From: Anaerolineae bacterium
GTDB lineage: Bacteria > Chloroflexota > Anaerolineae > Aggregatilineales > JAFGMM01
Length of the DNA: 64,000 bases
Assembly: GCA_027494055.1 (NCBI GenBank)
Contig: JAOSJO010000022.1
Span: 124,001-188,000 of the forward strand
Reading direction: 5' to 3'
Below are positions 37,923 to 47,032 of the stretch, piece by piece. A program made the position numbers and the translations under genes. The stretch's first letter is position 1. Every line of letters begins with the position of its first letter. The notes under the pieces were generated by a model. It was given only the letters and a program-made list of their open reading frames with translations, did no database searches and was not told where the DNA came from.

Positions 37923-39675
37923 ATGCGAAAGGCGCTCTCCCTTGCGCTGGCCGCCATGTTGCTGCTGGCGGCGCTCCCGGCCTGGACCCCCGCCGCGCAG
38001 GCGCAACCCACCGACCCCGCCGAGATCGTGCCCGCTGCCGCGCCCTTCTACCTCGCCATCGACACGCGGGCCGGCTTTCACCATGAAGCTCGAACGCCTG
38101 GTGAGCCGCCTCACCGGCGAGGACGTGAGCGACATGGGCGCGCAGGCGCTCGACCAGTTGGTGCAGGCGTTGATCGGCGACCCCGACGCGCTTTGCCGAC
38201 GACATCCGCCCCTGGCTCGGCGACCTGGTCGCCGTCGCCAACCCGCAGATGCCCTCTATCTCGGCGCTGATGATGATGGCGAACCCTCCGCGCTCCCGCC
38301 GGGCGTCGCCCCGGTGGTGATCGCCCCGGTCACCGACCTGCCCGCCGCCCAGGACTTCATGGCGCGCCTGGCGCAGTTCGTGGCCCCGGCCTACGCGGTC
38401 AGCAACGCGGAGACGCACAACGGCTATGACTACACCGTGTTGCAACCCATCGACAACAGCAACCCGCGCGCGGCCCTGAGTTTTGGCTTCGTCGGCGATT
38501 ACCTGGTGGTCGGCGCGGGCGCGCGCGCCCTTGAGCCGATCATCGACGTCGCCGCCGGCGCGCCCGCGCTGGCGGACGAGGCCGGCTTCCGGCGCGTCTA
38601 CGGCGCGATGGATCCGGACTCGGCGCTGCGGCTCTACGTTGGCCCGTCCGTGCCGGCGGGCATCATCGGCGACCCGGTGGTGTGGAACATGCTCACACCA
38701 TCGCTCCAGTCCGGCGAGGTCGAATTGCCCGGCCTGGACACGAGCGACCCCGCCGCGCTGCAACAGCAGCTTCTCGCCGCGATTGACACCTTCCACGGCA
38801 TCGGGCTTGGCTTCCGCAGCGTGGCGAACGCGCTGGTGATGGACTTCATCGGCGGCTTCGACATGGCGGCGCTCGACGCGCTGACCGGCGAACCCCTGCC
38901 CCGGCTGGAGCGCGGCGTGGGGGAGGCGATCATCGCGCGCTTCCCCGCCGACACGCTGGGCGTCGTGGCGTCGGTCGGCCTGGCCGGGAGCTTCGCGCAG
39001 TGGCGCGCCATGGCCGAGATGCAGCAGCCGGGGGCAGCCGAAGAGCTGGAGGCCGCCTTTGCGGAGTTCGAGGCACAGACCGGCCTGACGGTGGAGGATG
39101 TGCTCGCGTGGCTTGGCGGCTCGTATGCCGCCGGCTTCTTCGCAAGCGCGAACCCGACGCCCGACCTGCCGGTAGACCTAGCCCTCGTGATTGAGGCGAC
39201 CGATGTCGAGAAGGCGCGGGCCACCATCGACGTGCTGGTCGCCGCCACTGAAGAACAGGGCACGACAACCGAGCGGCGCGCCATCGACGGCGTGGACGTG
39301 ATCACCATCCCACCGGAAGCGTCTGACGGCCCGCCGATGGAGGTGGCGCTGTTCGACGGGTACGTCACGCTCACGTCTGGCGCGGGCATGGACCGCATGA
39401 TCGCGACCGCGCGGGGCGGCGACAACTACACCCAGACGCCGGCGTGGGCGCAGCTCACAGGCATCGCCAACGCCGACGGCCCCTTCCTCGCCACGCTCGA
39501 CCTTGCGGGCCTCATCGCGCTCGCGCAGGACATCTCAGACCCATCCACCATGACCGAGGCGGACAGGCAGGCGCTTGCGCAGCTCAAGGCGCTCGACGCG
39601 GCGGCCATCATCGCGCCCGCCTCCCCGGACGGCGGCCCGGCGCGCGTGTCGTTCATCATCACGCTTGGCGAGTGA
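37923..39675 (+). CDS. DUF3352-type secreted protein (three frameshifts)
   Basis: AAGGAGA precedes ATG 37923; a signal peptide ends near AAQAQPTDP. The first 110 residues are broken by indels near 38073 (extra T; natural reading RAGFTMKLERLVSRLTGED), 38192 (natural reading FADDIRPWLGDLVAVANPQ) and 38245. From 38250 to the stop the frame is clean: APVTDLPAAQDFMARLAQFV, ARFPADTLGVVASVGLAGSF, VALFDGYVTLTSG. The pattern is that of DUF3352, extracytoplasmic proteins of unknown role common in Chloroflexota and cyanobacteria. Confidence 0.8.
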
Positions 39676-39702
39676 GCCGCCGGCCGCAACGCTGTGACAC
39701 GT

Positions 39703-39729
39703 GGGGCGACCCGCCGGGCGGGTCGCCCC
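39703..39729. repeat. Palindrome, GGGGCGACCCGCC type
   Basis: Arms GGGGCGACCCGCC and GGCGGGTCGCCCC around one G, shortly after the DUF3352 gene. Longer relative of the palindrome at 1138-1158. Confidence 0.8.
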
Positions 39730-39978
39730 CGATGACCTGTCACACTCGCTTCACTGCGCCTGGAAAAAGCAGATAACCACGAATAACGCGAATTACGCGG
39801 ATAGTATCCTTAGAACGCGCTCCCATCGCGGTAGTGGTGAACGCTGACTGATGGCCCTTGCCCCCGCGCCTGCGGCGCACCTCCCCCACAAGTGGTGTCT
39901 GGCCCCCTCTAACGCTCCGCCGCTGCGCGGCTGGAAGGGCGCCGACCGAAGGTCGGCGGGGGTGAGGGAATATTGGTT

Positions 39979-40057
39979 CCCGCGACTGAAGTCGCGGGCT
40001 AATTCGCATTCTTTCTCGCCATGTTCTGCGATTACCCGACGACTTCAGTCGTCGGGT
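39979..40057. repeat. Pair of CCCG(A)CGACT palindromes
   Basis: CCCGCGACT-GA-AGTCGCGGG at 39979-39998 and ACCCGACGACT-TC-AGTCGTCGGGT at 40034-40057. The two share the GACTGAAGTC core in opposite orientation and lie 35 bases apart. Confidence 0.75.
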
Positions 40058-40296
40058 TACGAGAGACACACTATGACGTGACACCGAGCGGACAGCGTGA
40101 ACAGGTGCGCTTCGTCTTGCCCCCTTTTGGATCGCCGGCCTTCGGTATTCGTCTGCATCGGCGTAATCTGTGGTTCAATTCTTCGCCGTCTAGAGGATGG
40201 CCGACGCTCCCCAGGAAGGCGCGAAGGCCGTGCCGGTTCGCTCTCCGATGCGTCCGCGTGTAGAATTCACAGCAGCGCGGGGCGGAGGGCAGGAGC

Positions 40297-40875
40297 ATGA
40301 TCGCTTCCATTCACGGACAGGTTGAGGCGCTCGGCGACGACCACCTGATCGTGCGCGTCGGCGGGGTGGGCGTGCGCGTCTACGTGCCGCGCACCGCCTT
40401 CCAGCGCATCGACGGCGTGGGGCGCGCAGTGACGCTGCACACGCACCTGGTGGTGCGCGAGGATGCGCTCAGTCTCTACGGGTTCCTCGATGCGGACGAG
40501 CGCGCCCTCTTCGAGGTGCTGATCGGCGTGTCTGGCGTCGGGCCGAGGCTGGCGCTTGCCATCCTCTCCACGCTGTCGCTACAATTGCTGCACCGCGCCG
40601 TCACCCAGGGTGAGCCTGAGCTGCTGACGCGCGTGCCCGGCATCGGGCGCAAGACGGCGGAGAAGCTGGCGCTGGAGCTGAAGGACAGGCTCCGGCTCGA
40701 CACGACCGTGCCCACCATCGCCGCCATCAGCGACCTCGACGCCGACGTGATCGACGCGCTGACCGCGCTGGGCTACAGCATCGTCGAGGCGCAGGCCGCG
40801 CTCCAGGCCATCCCGCGCGACGCCAGCGACGACCTGGAGGAACGGGTGCGCCTGGCGCTGCAATATTTCTCGTGA
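40297..40875 (+). CDS. ruvA: Holliday junction DNA helicase subunit
   Basis: 192 residues, the usual length. Domain I reads MIASIHGQVEALGDDHLIVR and VYVPRTAFQ; the helix-hairpin-helix region is LFEVLIGVSGVGPRLALAIL and LLTRVPGIGRKTAEKLALEL; domain III ends ALTALGYSIVEAQAAL. RuvA binds four-way junctions and loads RuvB. No ruvB or ruvC is adjacent in this window. It is followed after 24 bases by the PqqD-like gene. Confidence 0.95.
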   Translation: MIASIHGQVEALGDDHLIVRVGGVGVRVYVPRTAFQRIDGVGRAVTLHTHLVVREDALSLYGFLDADERALFEVLIGVSGVGPRLALAILSTLSLQLLHRAVTQGEPELLTRVPGIGRKTAEKLALELKDRLRLDTTVPTIAAISDLDADVIDALTALGYSIVEAQAALQAIPRDASDDLEERVRLALQYFS

Positions 40876-40899
40876 AGTCGAGCGAGACAGAAGGAACCC

Positions 40900-41319
40900 A
40901 TGGCCGCCACATTGGACAGCTACCCTCGCCGTGACGCCACGTTCCGGCTGCGCAGCGGCGCGGTGATGATCGACGACCGTTACCAGGGCCGGACCGTGCG
41001 CCTCGACGAGTTCAGCAGCCAGCTCTGGCTGCGCATCGACGGCCTGACCACCGTGCGCGACATCGCCGCCGATATCGCCCGCGCCCGCCAGGAACCGCGC
41101 GCGCGCGTCGAGGTGCACGCGGCAGCGATGACCGGCGTGCTGCTCACCGAGGGGCTGCTCTTCCTCGACCGCGAGCCGTCGCCGCAGCCGTACCATCTCG
41201 CCATCCCCACCGACGAACAGGACCCCGCCGAGACGCTTATCAGCAAACGCGCCTGCGGTTGGGTGGAGCATCACCGCTCCCGGTCTGGCGCTGAGGGGGC
41301 GGCCGGCGAGGAGTCCTAA
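40900..41319 (+). CDS. PqqD-like (RiPP recognition element) protein
   Basis: 139 residues. The middle part, VMIDDRYQGRTVRLDEFSSQ, LWLRIDGLTTVRDIAADIA and MTGVLLTEGLLFLD, matches the PqqD winged-helix (RRE) pattern in which the conserved W-x-x-[IL]-D-G-x-x-T is seen. Such domains bind RiPP precursor peptides. No radical SAM enzyme or precursor gene is nearby, so the role here is open. AAGGA precedes ATG. The next gene codes for a membrane protein. Confidence 0.7.
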   Translation: MAATLDSYPRRDATFRLRSGAVMIDDRYQGRTVRLDEFSSQLWLRIDGLTTVRDIAADIARARQEPRARVEVHAAAMTGVLLTEGLLFLDREPSPQPYHLAIPTDEQDPAETLISKRACGWVEHHRSRSGAEGAAGEES

Positions 41320-41357
41320 CGCGACGAGCGACCAATCCGCAGTAAAGGAGCACGTCG

Positions 41358-41912
41358 CTGGCAACCGGCGCTTACCCGTACCGGCAGAATTCACCCGCAG
41401 TCGCGCTCGTCGCCCTCGGCGCAGCGTTCGCCCTTGCCCTCCTGCTCGCTGACCCTGGGTGGCGGCTGCTGGCGCTGATCGCGGCGCTGGGGCCGCTCTG
41501 CTGGCTGGCCGACGAGGCGCTGCGCCGCCGCCGCGCCGTGCGCCTCACCGAGACGCACGTCGTCGTGGAGCAGCCCGCGCCGGTCTTCACGCGCGCCGTG
41601 CCCTATGAGAAGATCGTCGGCCTTGCGCGCGGCGGCGACACCCGCGCGGCGCTGGCCTACCGCAAGCCGCGCACGCCGTCGCAGGCGCGCCCCCGGCTTG
41701 GCCTGGTGACTTTCGAACCGGTTGAGGACGCTGAGGCTTTCTGGGTGGCGCTCGGCGCGCGCGCGCCGGACCCGCTCGCCTATGATGCGGCGCAGGTGGC
41801 GCGGTTCGTGCGCGGGCGGCGAGTGCGCCGCGCCATGCTGGCGCTTGCGCTGCTGCTCGCGACACCCTTCGCCGTCATCGCGCTGGCGCGCGTCGCCGGG
41901 GCGCTGCGCTGA
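41358..41912 (+). CDS. Membrane protein, probable CTG start
   Basis: From CTG 41358 the frame gives MATGAYPYRQNSPAVALVAL and two N-terminal helices (ALVALGAAFALALLL, LLALIAALGPLCWLA), a soluble middle (THVVVEQPAPVFTRAVPYEK) and a C-terminal helix (MLALALLLATPFAVIALARV). AAAGGAG lies 7 bases before the CTG. The first in-frame standard start is GTG 41538, without a ribosome site and after the first two helices. No known family is recognised; a PH-like middle domain is possible. Confidence 0.6.
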   Translation: MATGAYPYRQNSPAVALVALGAAFALALLLADPGWRLLALIAALGPLCWLADEALRRRRAVRLTETHVVVEQPAPVFTRAVPYEKIVGLARGGDTRAALAYRKPRTPSQARPRLGLVTFEPVEDAEAFWVALGARAPDPLAYDAAQVARFVRGRRVRRAMLALALLLATPFAVIALARVAGALR

Positions 41913-41921
41913 GGCGTGGCG

Positions 41922-42495
41922 CTAGGGCAGAATTTCCTCGATGTAGCTGAATTCGCCGCTGCGCGGATAGCAGATTGCCTCCCCGCCGAGGAATGGCGCG
42001 GCCTGCCATCCGAACCCGTAGCCGGTCTGTTGCAGCAGCTCCGGGGCGATCTCGTAGCGCACGAACTGCTCGCCGGCGGGGGGCTGAGGCACCAGCGCGT
42101 CGTGGATCTGCCGGCCAAAGGGATTGCGCAGCAAGAAGCGGTAGCCTTCGGCTTCGGGCATCACCGGCCACACCACCGCCACCGGCTCCCCGGTGGTGAA
42201 TTCCTCCTGGTTTTCCACCTCCACGCCCTGCCAGAGCAGGCAGCCGGGGTACGGTGTGTCCGTAGGGACGGGCGTGGGCGGTACGCTGGTGTCGGTGGGC
42301 AGCGGCGTATCGGTGGGGACCGGCGAGGGCGTGACCGGGAGCGGCGTCCACGTCGGCGCCATGGTCGCAATGCCGCTGTCGGGGGGTCAGGGTTGGGGGT
42401 GGTTCGGTCGGCGTCGCCTCTGGCTGACAGCCCGCGACCACCATGAGGAGCGCCAGCCCGCCAGCCGCGCCGATTGCAGCGAGTCTTCTCCGCAT
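41922..42495 (-). CDS. Lipoprotein with TP linker (frameshift near 42388)
   Basis: GGAGG lies 6 bases before ATG 42495; the signal is MRRRLAAIGAAGGLALLMVV followed by AGC. An extra C in the C6 run near 42388 shifts the frame; without it the linker reads LTPDSGIATMAPTWTPLPVT. The domain has VENQEEFTTGEPVAVVWPVM and GYRFLLRNPFGRQIHD, a small beta-rich module unknown to me, ending EFSYIEEILP. It may bind a cell-wall or surface ligand. Confidence 0.65.
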
Positions 42496-42530
42496 CGCCA
42501 GGCCTCCGTGCGCTGCCACCGCGCGGCCCA

Positions 42531-42830
42531 TCAGTCGCCCGTCGCCAGCGTAATCAGGAGCACCCCATTGTACACAAGCCAGAGCAACAGCGCGCCCAGG
42601 CCAAAGAGCAGGTAGAGCAAAGCGCCTGCGCCGACCTTCGGCATCTGCGCGCTGAACCCAATCCAGAAGAACCAGCCGACCACGTACAGGGCGACCGCGA
42701 CGACCACAAGCGGCGCGAGGTCGAGGAAGCTGGTCAACAGCGGCATTGTAATCAACACCACGAGGCCGCAAAGGATCACCCGCCCCAGGCGCGGGAGGCT
42801 GTCCAGGCGTGCGACGAGGCGATCTTGCAT
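42531..42830 (-). CDS. Small membrane protein
   Basis: 99 residues with three to four hydrophobic helices (VILCGLVVLITMPLL, LVVVAVALYVVGWFFWIGF, LLYLLFGLGALLLWLVYNGV). Its ATG shares one base with the stop of the acetyltransferase gene upstream, so the two are translationally coupled. No function is recognised. Confidence 0.75.
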   Translation of the reverse strand: MQDRLVARLDSLPRLGRVILCGLVVLITMPLLTSFLDLAPLVVVAVALYVVGWFFWIGFSAQMPKVGAGALLYLLFGLGALLLWLVYNGVLLITLATGD

Positions 42831-43399
42831 CAGAACTGCTCCCCCGGTTCCGTGAGCCGCAACACGTACACGTCCATGTCGATGGTTTCCCCGTCCGGCG
42901 TGATGAAGTAGTCGCGGTGCCGGTACTCGCGTTGGAAACCGAGCACGTCCAGCGCCTTCATCCGCTGCACCTGGCTGGCGAGCACCTCTGCAATAACCTG
43001 CTGCAGGCCGAGCCGCCGCGCAATCGACACGAGGTTACTCAGCATCAGCGCGCCGATGCCCATGCGGCGAAACTCCGGCGACAGGAAGATGCGCAACCAC
43101 GCCAGGTGGCGCAGGTAATCGGCCCCGAAGTGCAGCGTGGCGTCCCCGATGATCCGCCCGTTGACCTCGGCGACCAGCGGAAATACCGAGAGCAGGTTCA
43201 CCTCTCGCGCCCACGACGTGACCAGCTCTTCGTCGGTTACATCCCGACGGAAGTAGGTCGTATCCTCCGGCGTCGCCGAGGCGAACAGCGTCACCAGCTT
43301 GTCGGCGTCTTCGGGCCGCAGCGGACGAAGCAGGACCCGTACTCCGTTCTTGAGCGTCTTGACCTGGCGGTACTGCTCAAGGTACTGAAGCGTTTCCAT
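42830..43399 (-). CDS. GNAT family N-acetyltransferase
   Basis: 189 residues. The GNAT core is VLLRPLRPEDADKLVTLF at the N-terminus and WLRIFLSPEFRRMGIGALML at the acetyl-CoA loop (R-R-M-G-I-G-A), followed by ALDVLGFQREYRHRDYFI. Substrate unknown. It is the first gene of a pair with the small membrane protein. Confidence 0.85.
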   Translation of the reverse strand: METLQYLEQYRQVKTLKNGVRVLLRPLRPEDADKLVTLFASATPEDTTYFRRDVTDEELVTSWAREVNLLSVFPLVAEVNGRIIGDATLHFGADYLRHLAWLRIFLSPEFRRMGIGALMLSNLVSIARRLGLQQVIAEVLASQVQRMKALDVLGFQREYRHRDYFITPDGETIDMDVYVLRLTEPGEQF

Positions 43400-43833
43400 T
43401 CCCGGAATTCTCCTCGTGGAATCGGCGCGGGATGTGCACGGCAGGCACAGGGCATCACACCCCCTTTAATGTATCACACAACACGATTCTGTATCAATGC
43501 CCCGATGGGTGCATTCGGAATTGGGGGCGGGCTTTGGCCCATCACGCCGGTTCGCCCTGCCTGGCCTTGTCCCTGACCGTCACAAATAACAGCTTCCCGA
43601 ACGCTTGGGGCTTTCGGAAAGCTACAAGATTGGATTACACAACGCAATTCTGTATCAATGCCCCCTGGCGTGGGATCGGCGGGTCGGTGCCTTCTCTACC
43701 GGGCTTGAAGCGCTTTGTCCCCCTTTCCCCGTCAACTTTCGTCACACCCGATTGCCCACACGCGCGAAAAGCCTCTATAATGAAAGCGCACACCGCGCCG
43801 GTCGCTTCAGACATGGCAGAGAGGGCGCGCCCC
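43400..43833. other. Intergenic region with 28-base direct repeat
   Basis: Copies of ACACAAC[A/G]C[G/A]ATTCTG followed by TATCAATGCCCC lie at 43476-43503 and 43637-43664, 161 bases apart. Between them is an imperfect inverted repeat CTTCCCGAACGC/GGCTTTCGGAAAG (about 43592-43621). No gene is supported; the promoter of the next gene is at 43752-43781. Confidence 0.6.
43752..43781 (+). promoter_or_regulatory. Promoter of the PstS-like gene
   Basis: TTGCCC, 18 bases, TATAAT. A start near 43788 excludes the upstream ATG at 43780 and supports ATG 43813 or 43834. Confidence 0.6.
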
Positions 43834-44856
43834 ATGCGCAACAAGCTGTGGCTTCTCATTGTGGTTGCCTGCGCCGCCGCGCTGGCCGGCTCCGGGCTGG
43901 CGGGGGCGCAGCAGGACCAGGACTACACGCCGCCTGAAACGCTCGCCCCTGACACCGTGAGGGTCGGCGGCGCGCGGGCGCTCTACCCGTTCCTCTACGC
44001 GGCGGGCGAGGCCTTCCACGCGCTTTACCCCGACGTGGACGTGTTGAGCAGCTTCGAGGACGACGCCGACGCGCTGGCGCGCCTCTGCACCGACGCGGGC
44101 GCGCTCCGGCTCGAAGTCGCCGCGCTCGCCGGCCCCTGACCGACGAACTGCGCGACCGCTGCGCCGCTGGCGTCGTCGCGCTGGAGTTGGGCTACGCGGT
44201 GACGGCGGTCGTCGCCAACACCGCCAACGAGGCGGTGGACTGCCTCACCCTGGAGGAGCTGGCGCGCGCGTGGTCGCCGGAGGCGGAAGGCGCGATCACC
44301 GACTGGCGGCAGGTCCGCGAGGCGCTGCCCGCCCGCACCCTGACGGCCTACGGCCCTGAAGCCGACCTCCCGACCTTCGATTTCTTTACCGCGCGCGTGG
44401 TCGGCGAGGCCGGCGCGGTCCGCCTCGATTACGTGGCCGGCCCCGCGCCGCAACTCGTCCGCAGCCTGGCGCAGGACCCCGGCGCGCTCGCGTTTGTGGA
44501 CCTGAACACGTACCTGGAGAACCGGAGCGCGCTCCGGCTACTGGCGGTGGACGACGGCGCGGGCTGCGTGCTCCCGGAGCCGGCGCTCAGACGGGCCGTT
44601 TGCGGCCTTCGAGGAGGCAGAGGTCGGGGCGTATGCGCTCGCGCACCCGCTGATCCTCGTTGCACGCGCCGACGCGCTCCAGCGCGAGGCGGTGCTCGCC
44701 TACACCTGGACGCTGCTGCAGAGCGCCCAGCGCGGCGATGACGCGCTCGCGCCGCTGGGGATGATGTTCCCCGACGCGCAGACCTGGCGGCGCAACTACG
44801 ACCGGCTGTTCGAAGCGGCCGGCCTGGATGTCAGCCGGAGCGGCGTGGGCGATTAG
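43834..44856 (+). CDS. PstS-like phosphate-type binding protein (two frameshifts)
   Basis: ATG 43834 gives MRNKLWLLIVVACAAALAGS, a signal peptide. VRVGGARALYPFLYAAGEAF is the N-terminal ligand loop of the PBP-like fold. One C is missing at 44133-44136 (natural reading AGPLTDELRDRCAAGVVALE) and one base is extra near 44590 (ASDGPFAAFEEAEVGAYALA). The middle has CLTLEELARAWSPEAEGAIT and DFFTARVV, as in PstS-type proteins. The end, ALAPLGMMFPDAQTW, overlaps the next minus-strand gene by four bases. No permease is near. Confidence 0.75.
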
Positions 44857-45509
44857 CGGTTGGCCGTAATCGTGACCTCCAGGTCGCCGTTGAGCGCGGG
44901 GATGCCGGACGAGAAGATGCTGCCGGTGTACGTCGCCTGCGCGCCGATCTCGGCGGGGATGCGGAACGCGCTGATCTCCGCCATCTTCAACCCCTGCCAG
45001 AGCAATTGCGAGCTGAATTCGGTCGTGGTGCGGTCGGGGCACGACAGCCGGTAAAGCTGCAAGAGCATCCCGTCCTCCGGCCTGAGCTGCACAACGAGGA
45101 ACCCGTCGCCGTTCTCGTCGACCTCGACCTGCCCCGTCACCCGCGCCCAGAAGTCACCCCCTGAAAGCACGCGCGCCTCACAGGGATGGTGCTCGACCAT
45201 CGTGGCGACTTCGCCGCGCCCGCTGAACTGGCCCGATTCGTCCACCTCCACGCCGGCGGTCATGAGAAAGGCCGTATGGTCGATGACCTTCCCCGCCGTG
45301 AAGTCGAACCGGAAATCCAGCAGCCACCGCCCGACCAGGGCGCGCACGGCGGCGGAGGGAGTGTTGGTCGGGGCGGGCGTGGGCGAGCCAAGCGGCACGA
45401 TCACCGACTGGGGCGATGGCGGCGGCGCTGGCGTGGGGGTGGGCGTCGCCGGCTGACATCCTGCCGCCGCAAGCACGAGCACAAGCGTCACGCACAAGGC
45501 CCTTCGCAT
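44853..45509 (-). CDS. Lipoprotein of unknown function
   Basis: 218 residues. A lipoprotein signal MRRALCVTLVLVLAAAG then CQPATPTPTPAPPP, then ALVGRWLLDFRFDF, VEVDESGQFSGRGEVATMV and a beta-rich body with WARVTGQVEVDENGDGFLVV. It ends YTGSIFSSGIPALNGDLEVT. The style (TP linker after lipobox, small beta domain) matches the lipoprotein at 41922-42495, but I see no clear homology. Confidence 0.75.
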   Translation of the reverse strand: MRRALCVTLVLVLAAAGCQPATPTPTPAPPPSPQSVIVPLGSPTPAPTNTPSAAVRALVGRWLLDFRFDFTAGKVIDHTAFLMTAGVEVDESGQFSGRGEVATMVEHHPCEARVLSGGDFWARVTGQVEVDENGDGFLVVQLRPEDGMLLQLYRLSCPDRTTTEFSSQLLWQGLKMAEISAFRIPAEIGAQATYTGSIFSSGIPALNGDLEVTITANR

Positions 45510-45532
45510 ACCAGCCTCCTCTCAGCACCGGA

Positions 45533-46831
45533 TCACTCCGCAAGCGCCTCGTAGTCGGGCAGGGTCGCCTCCAGCCGGCGTATCTGCGGGAGGGCGTAGA
45601 CGGCTGCGGTCACCACGAAGATGATGACCCCGGTCGTGGCCAGCAGCAGCCGCATCCCCGCGCCCGGCGCGCTCCCGACCAGCGGCGCGAATGCGGCCCA
45701 TCCCGCCCCGCCGACCGCCGGCTCAAGGATATTATCCACCAAGAAGCCCGTCAACAGAAATGACGGCGGCGTGGCGACGAAGAGCAATTGCGTCACGATG
45801 GCGAACACCCGCCCCTGCATGTCGGGCGGCGTCTTCACCTGCATGATCGAGAGGAACAGCGCGTTCGTCAGCGGCAGCGGCACCATCAGGACAAACAGCG
45901 CGACGCTCAGCACGGGCACCGACGGCGCGGTGGCGAAGAGGACGAACATCGCGCCGGTGAGCAGCAGGCCGGGCATGAAGGTGTGGACGCGCGGGCGCGT
46001 CCCGCCCCACACCGCGATCAACACCGCGCCCGCCAGCGCGCCCCCGCTCATGACGCCAAGCAGCGCGCCGGTCAGCGCCTCCTCGCCCGTGAGCGTAATC
46101 AGGTACGGGATCGCCAGGTCCAGCGGGCCGTTCAGCATGAAGTTGATGAACGCGAAGTACAGCACCAGCCCCAGCAGCACGCGGCGCGCGCGCAGGTACC
46201 GGAACCCGCCGCGCAGCTCCTGCCAGAAGTCGCCCCGCGCCGCCACGCCTTCTTCGGTCTGCAAGGGGCGCGGGATGGACATGAGAGACACCGCGCCGAC
46301 GGCAGCGAGGAACGTCGCGAGGTCTATCGCCATCACGCCGGCCACGCCGATGAACACAAACAGCGCGCCCGTCAGCACTGGCGCAACCACCCCCGCAAGC
46401 GGGAACGCCATCTCGCGGATGGCGTTGGCGCGCTCGCGGTGTTGTTCGGGCACGAGCATGGTGATCGAGGCGTCCAGCGCCGGCTGTTGCAGGGTGGCGA
46501 AGGCGCCCTGCACAAACGCGACGGCGTAGAGCTGCCACAGTTGGAAGCTCTCGGAGAGGAAGGCCAGCAGCAACAGCAGCGTCCCGGCGGCCTGCCCGGC
46601 GTCCGCAAGCACGATGACGCGCCGACGGTCCCAGCGGTCAACGAGCACGCCGCCCAGGCTGCCGCCCAGCATCCCCGGTATCTCGGCGAAGAACGCCGTC
46701 AGCAGGAGCGGCGCGGTGTTCCCCGTGTCGTTGAACACGCGGATGCCGACCGCGATGCTCGTCATGCGGCTCCCGATGAGCGACAGGGTTTGGGTGACGA
46801 CAAGGAGGTAGAACGTGCGCAGTGTTTTCAT
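45533..46831 (-). CDS. MFS transporter (DHA3-like)
   Basis: 432 residues with 12 hydrophobic segments. The loop after helix 2 is GGVLVDRWDRRRVIVLADAG, the family G-x-x-x-D-R-x-x-R-R motif. MSIPRPLQTEEGVAARGDFW starts the central loop. It resembles macrolide/MdrM-type exporters of the DHA3 group (enterobactin exporter EntS, MefA), but no substrate is proven. Start ATG 46831 lies after a weak ribosome site. Confidence 0.88.
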   Translation of the reverse strand: MKTLRTFYLLVVTQTLSLIGSRMTSIAVGIRVFNDTGNTAPLLLTAFFAEIPGMLGGSLGGVLVDRWDRRRVIVLADAGQAAGTLLLLLAFLSESFQLWQLYAVAFVQGAFATLQQPALDASITMLVPEQHRERANAIREMAFPLAGVVAPVLTGALFVFIGVAGVMAIDLATFLAAVGAVSLMSIPRPLQTEEGVAARGDFWQELRGGFRYLRARRVLLGLVLYFAFINFMLNGPLDLAIPYLITLTGEEALTGALLGVMSGGALAGAVLIAVWGGTRPRVHTFMPGLLLTGAMFVLFATAPSVPVLSVALFVLMVPLPLTNALFLSIMQVKTPPDMQGRVFAIVTQLLFVATPPSFLLTGFLVDNILEPAVGGAGWAAFAPLVGSAPGAGMRLLLATTGVIIFVVTAAVYALPQIRRLEATLPDYEALAE

Positions 46832-46946
46832 CGGCGTCGCCTGGAGCCGCGCGCGAGACGTTCAGCGCGGCGCGTGAATTTTATGGGAGATTGGGGCGCA
46901 CCAGCGCCCGATCTCACCCCGGACAACGTGACGCCTCGAGTACCGA

Positions 46947-46959
46947 GGGGGGGGGGGGG
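46947..46959 (+). repeat. Poly-G tract, 13 bases
   Basis: Thirteen consecutive G on the plus strand, just outside the left side of the transposase remnant. Similar runs are at 23802-23817 and 48130-48140. Runs this long are rare in coding-dense genomes and prone to assembly error. Confidence 0.7.
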
Positions 46960-47032
46960 TCTCGGGGGTTTTAGCCGAAAGGTTGGTATGGGATGAAGAG
47001 CAAGCCAAAACAAACCGGTGACCGAGCATAGG

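Larger units (their letters stand above)
39676..40296. other. Intergenic region with four palindromic repeats
   Basis: No gene is supported. It contains palindromes at 39703-39729, 39979-39998 and 40034-40057, CGAATAACGCGAATTACGCG near 39780, and a CCCCCGC...GCGGGGG repeat between 39858 and 39965. TTCGCT-18 bases-TAGAAT (40237-40266) may be the ruvA promoter. Confidence 0.65.
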
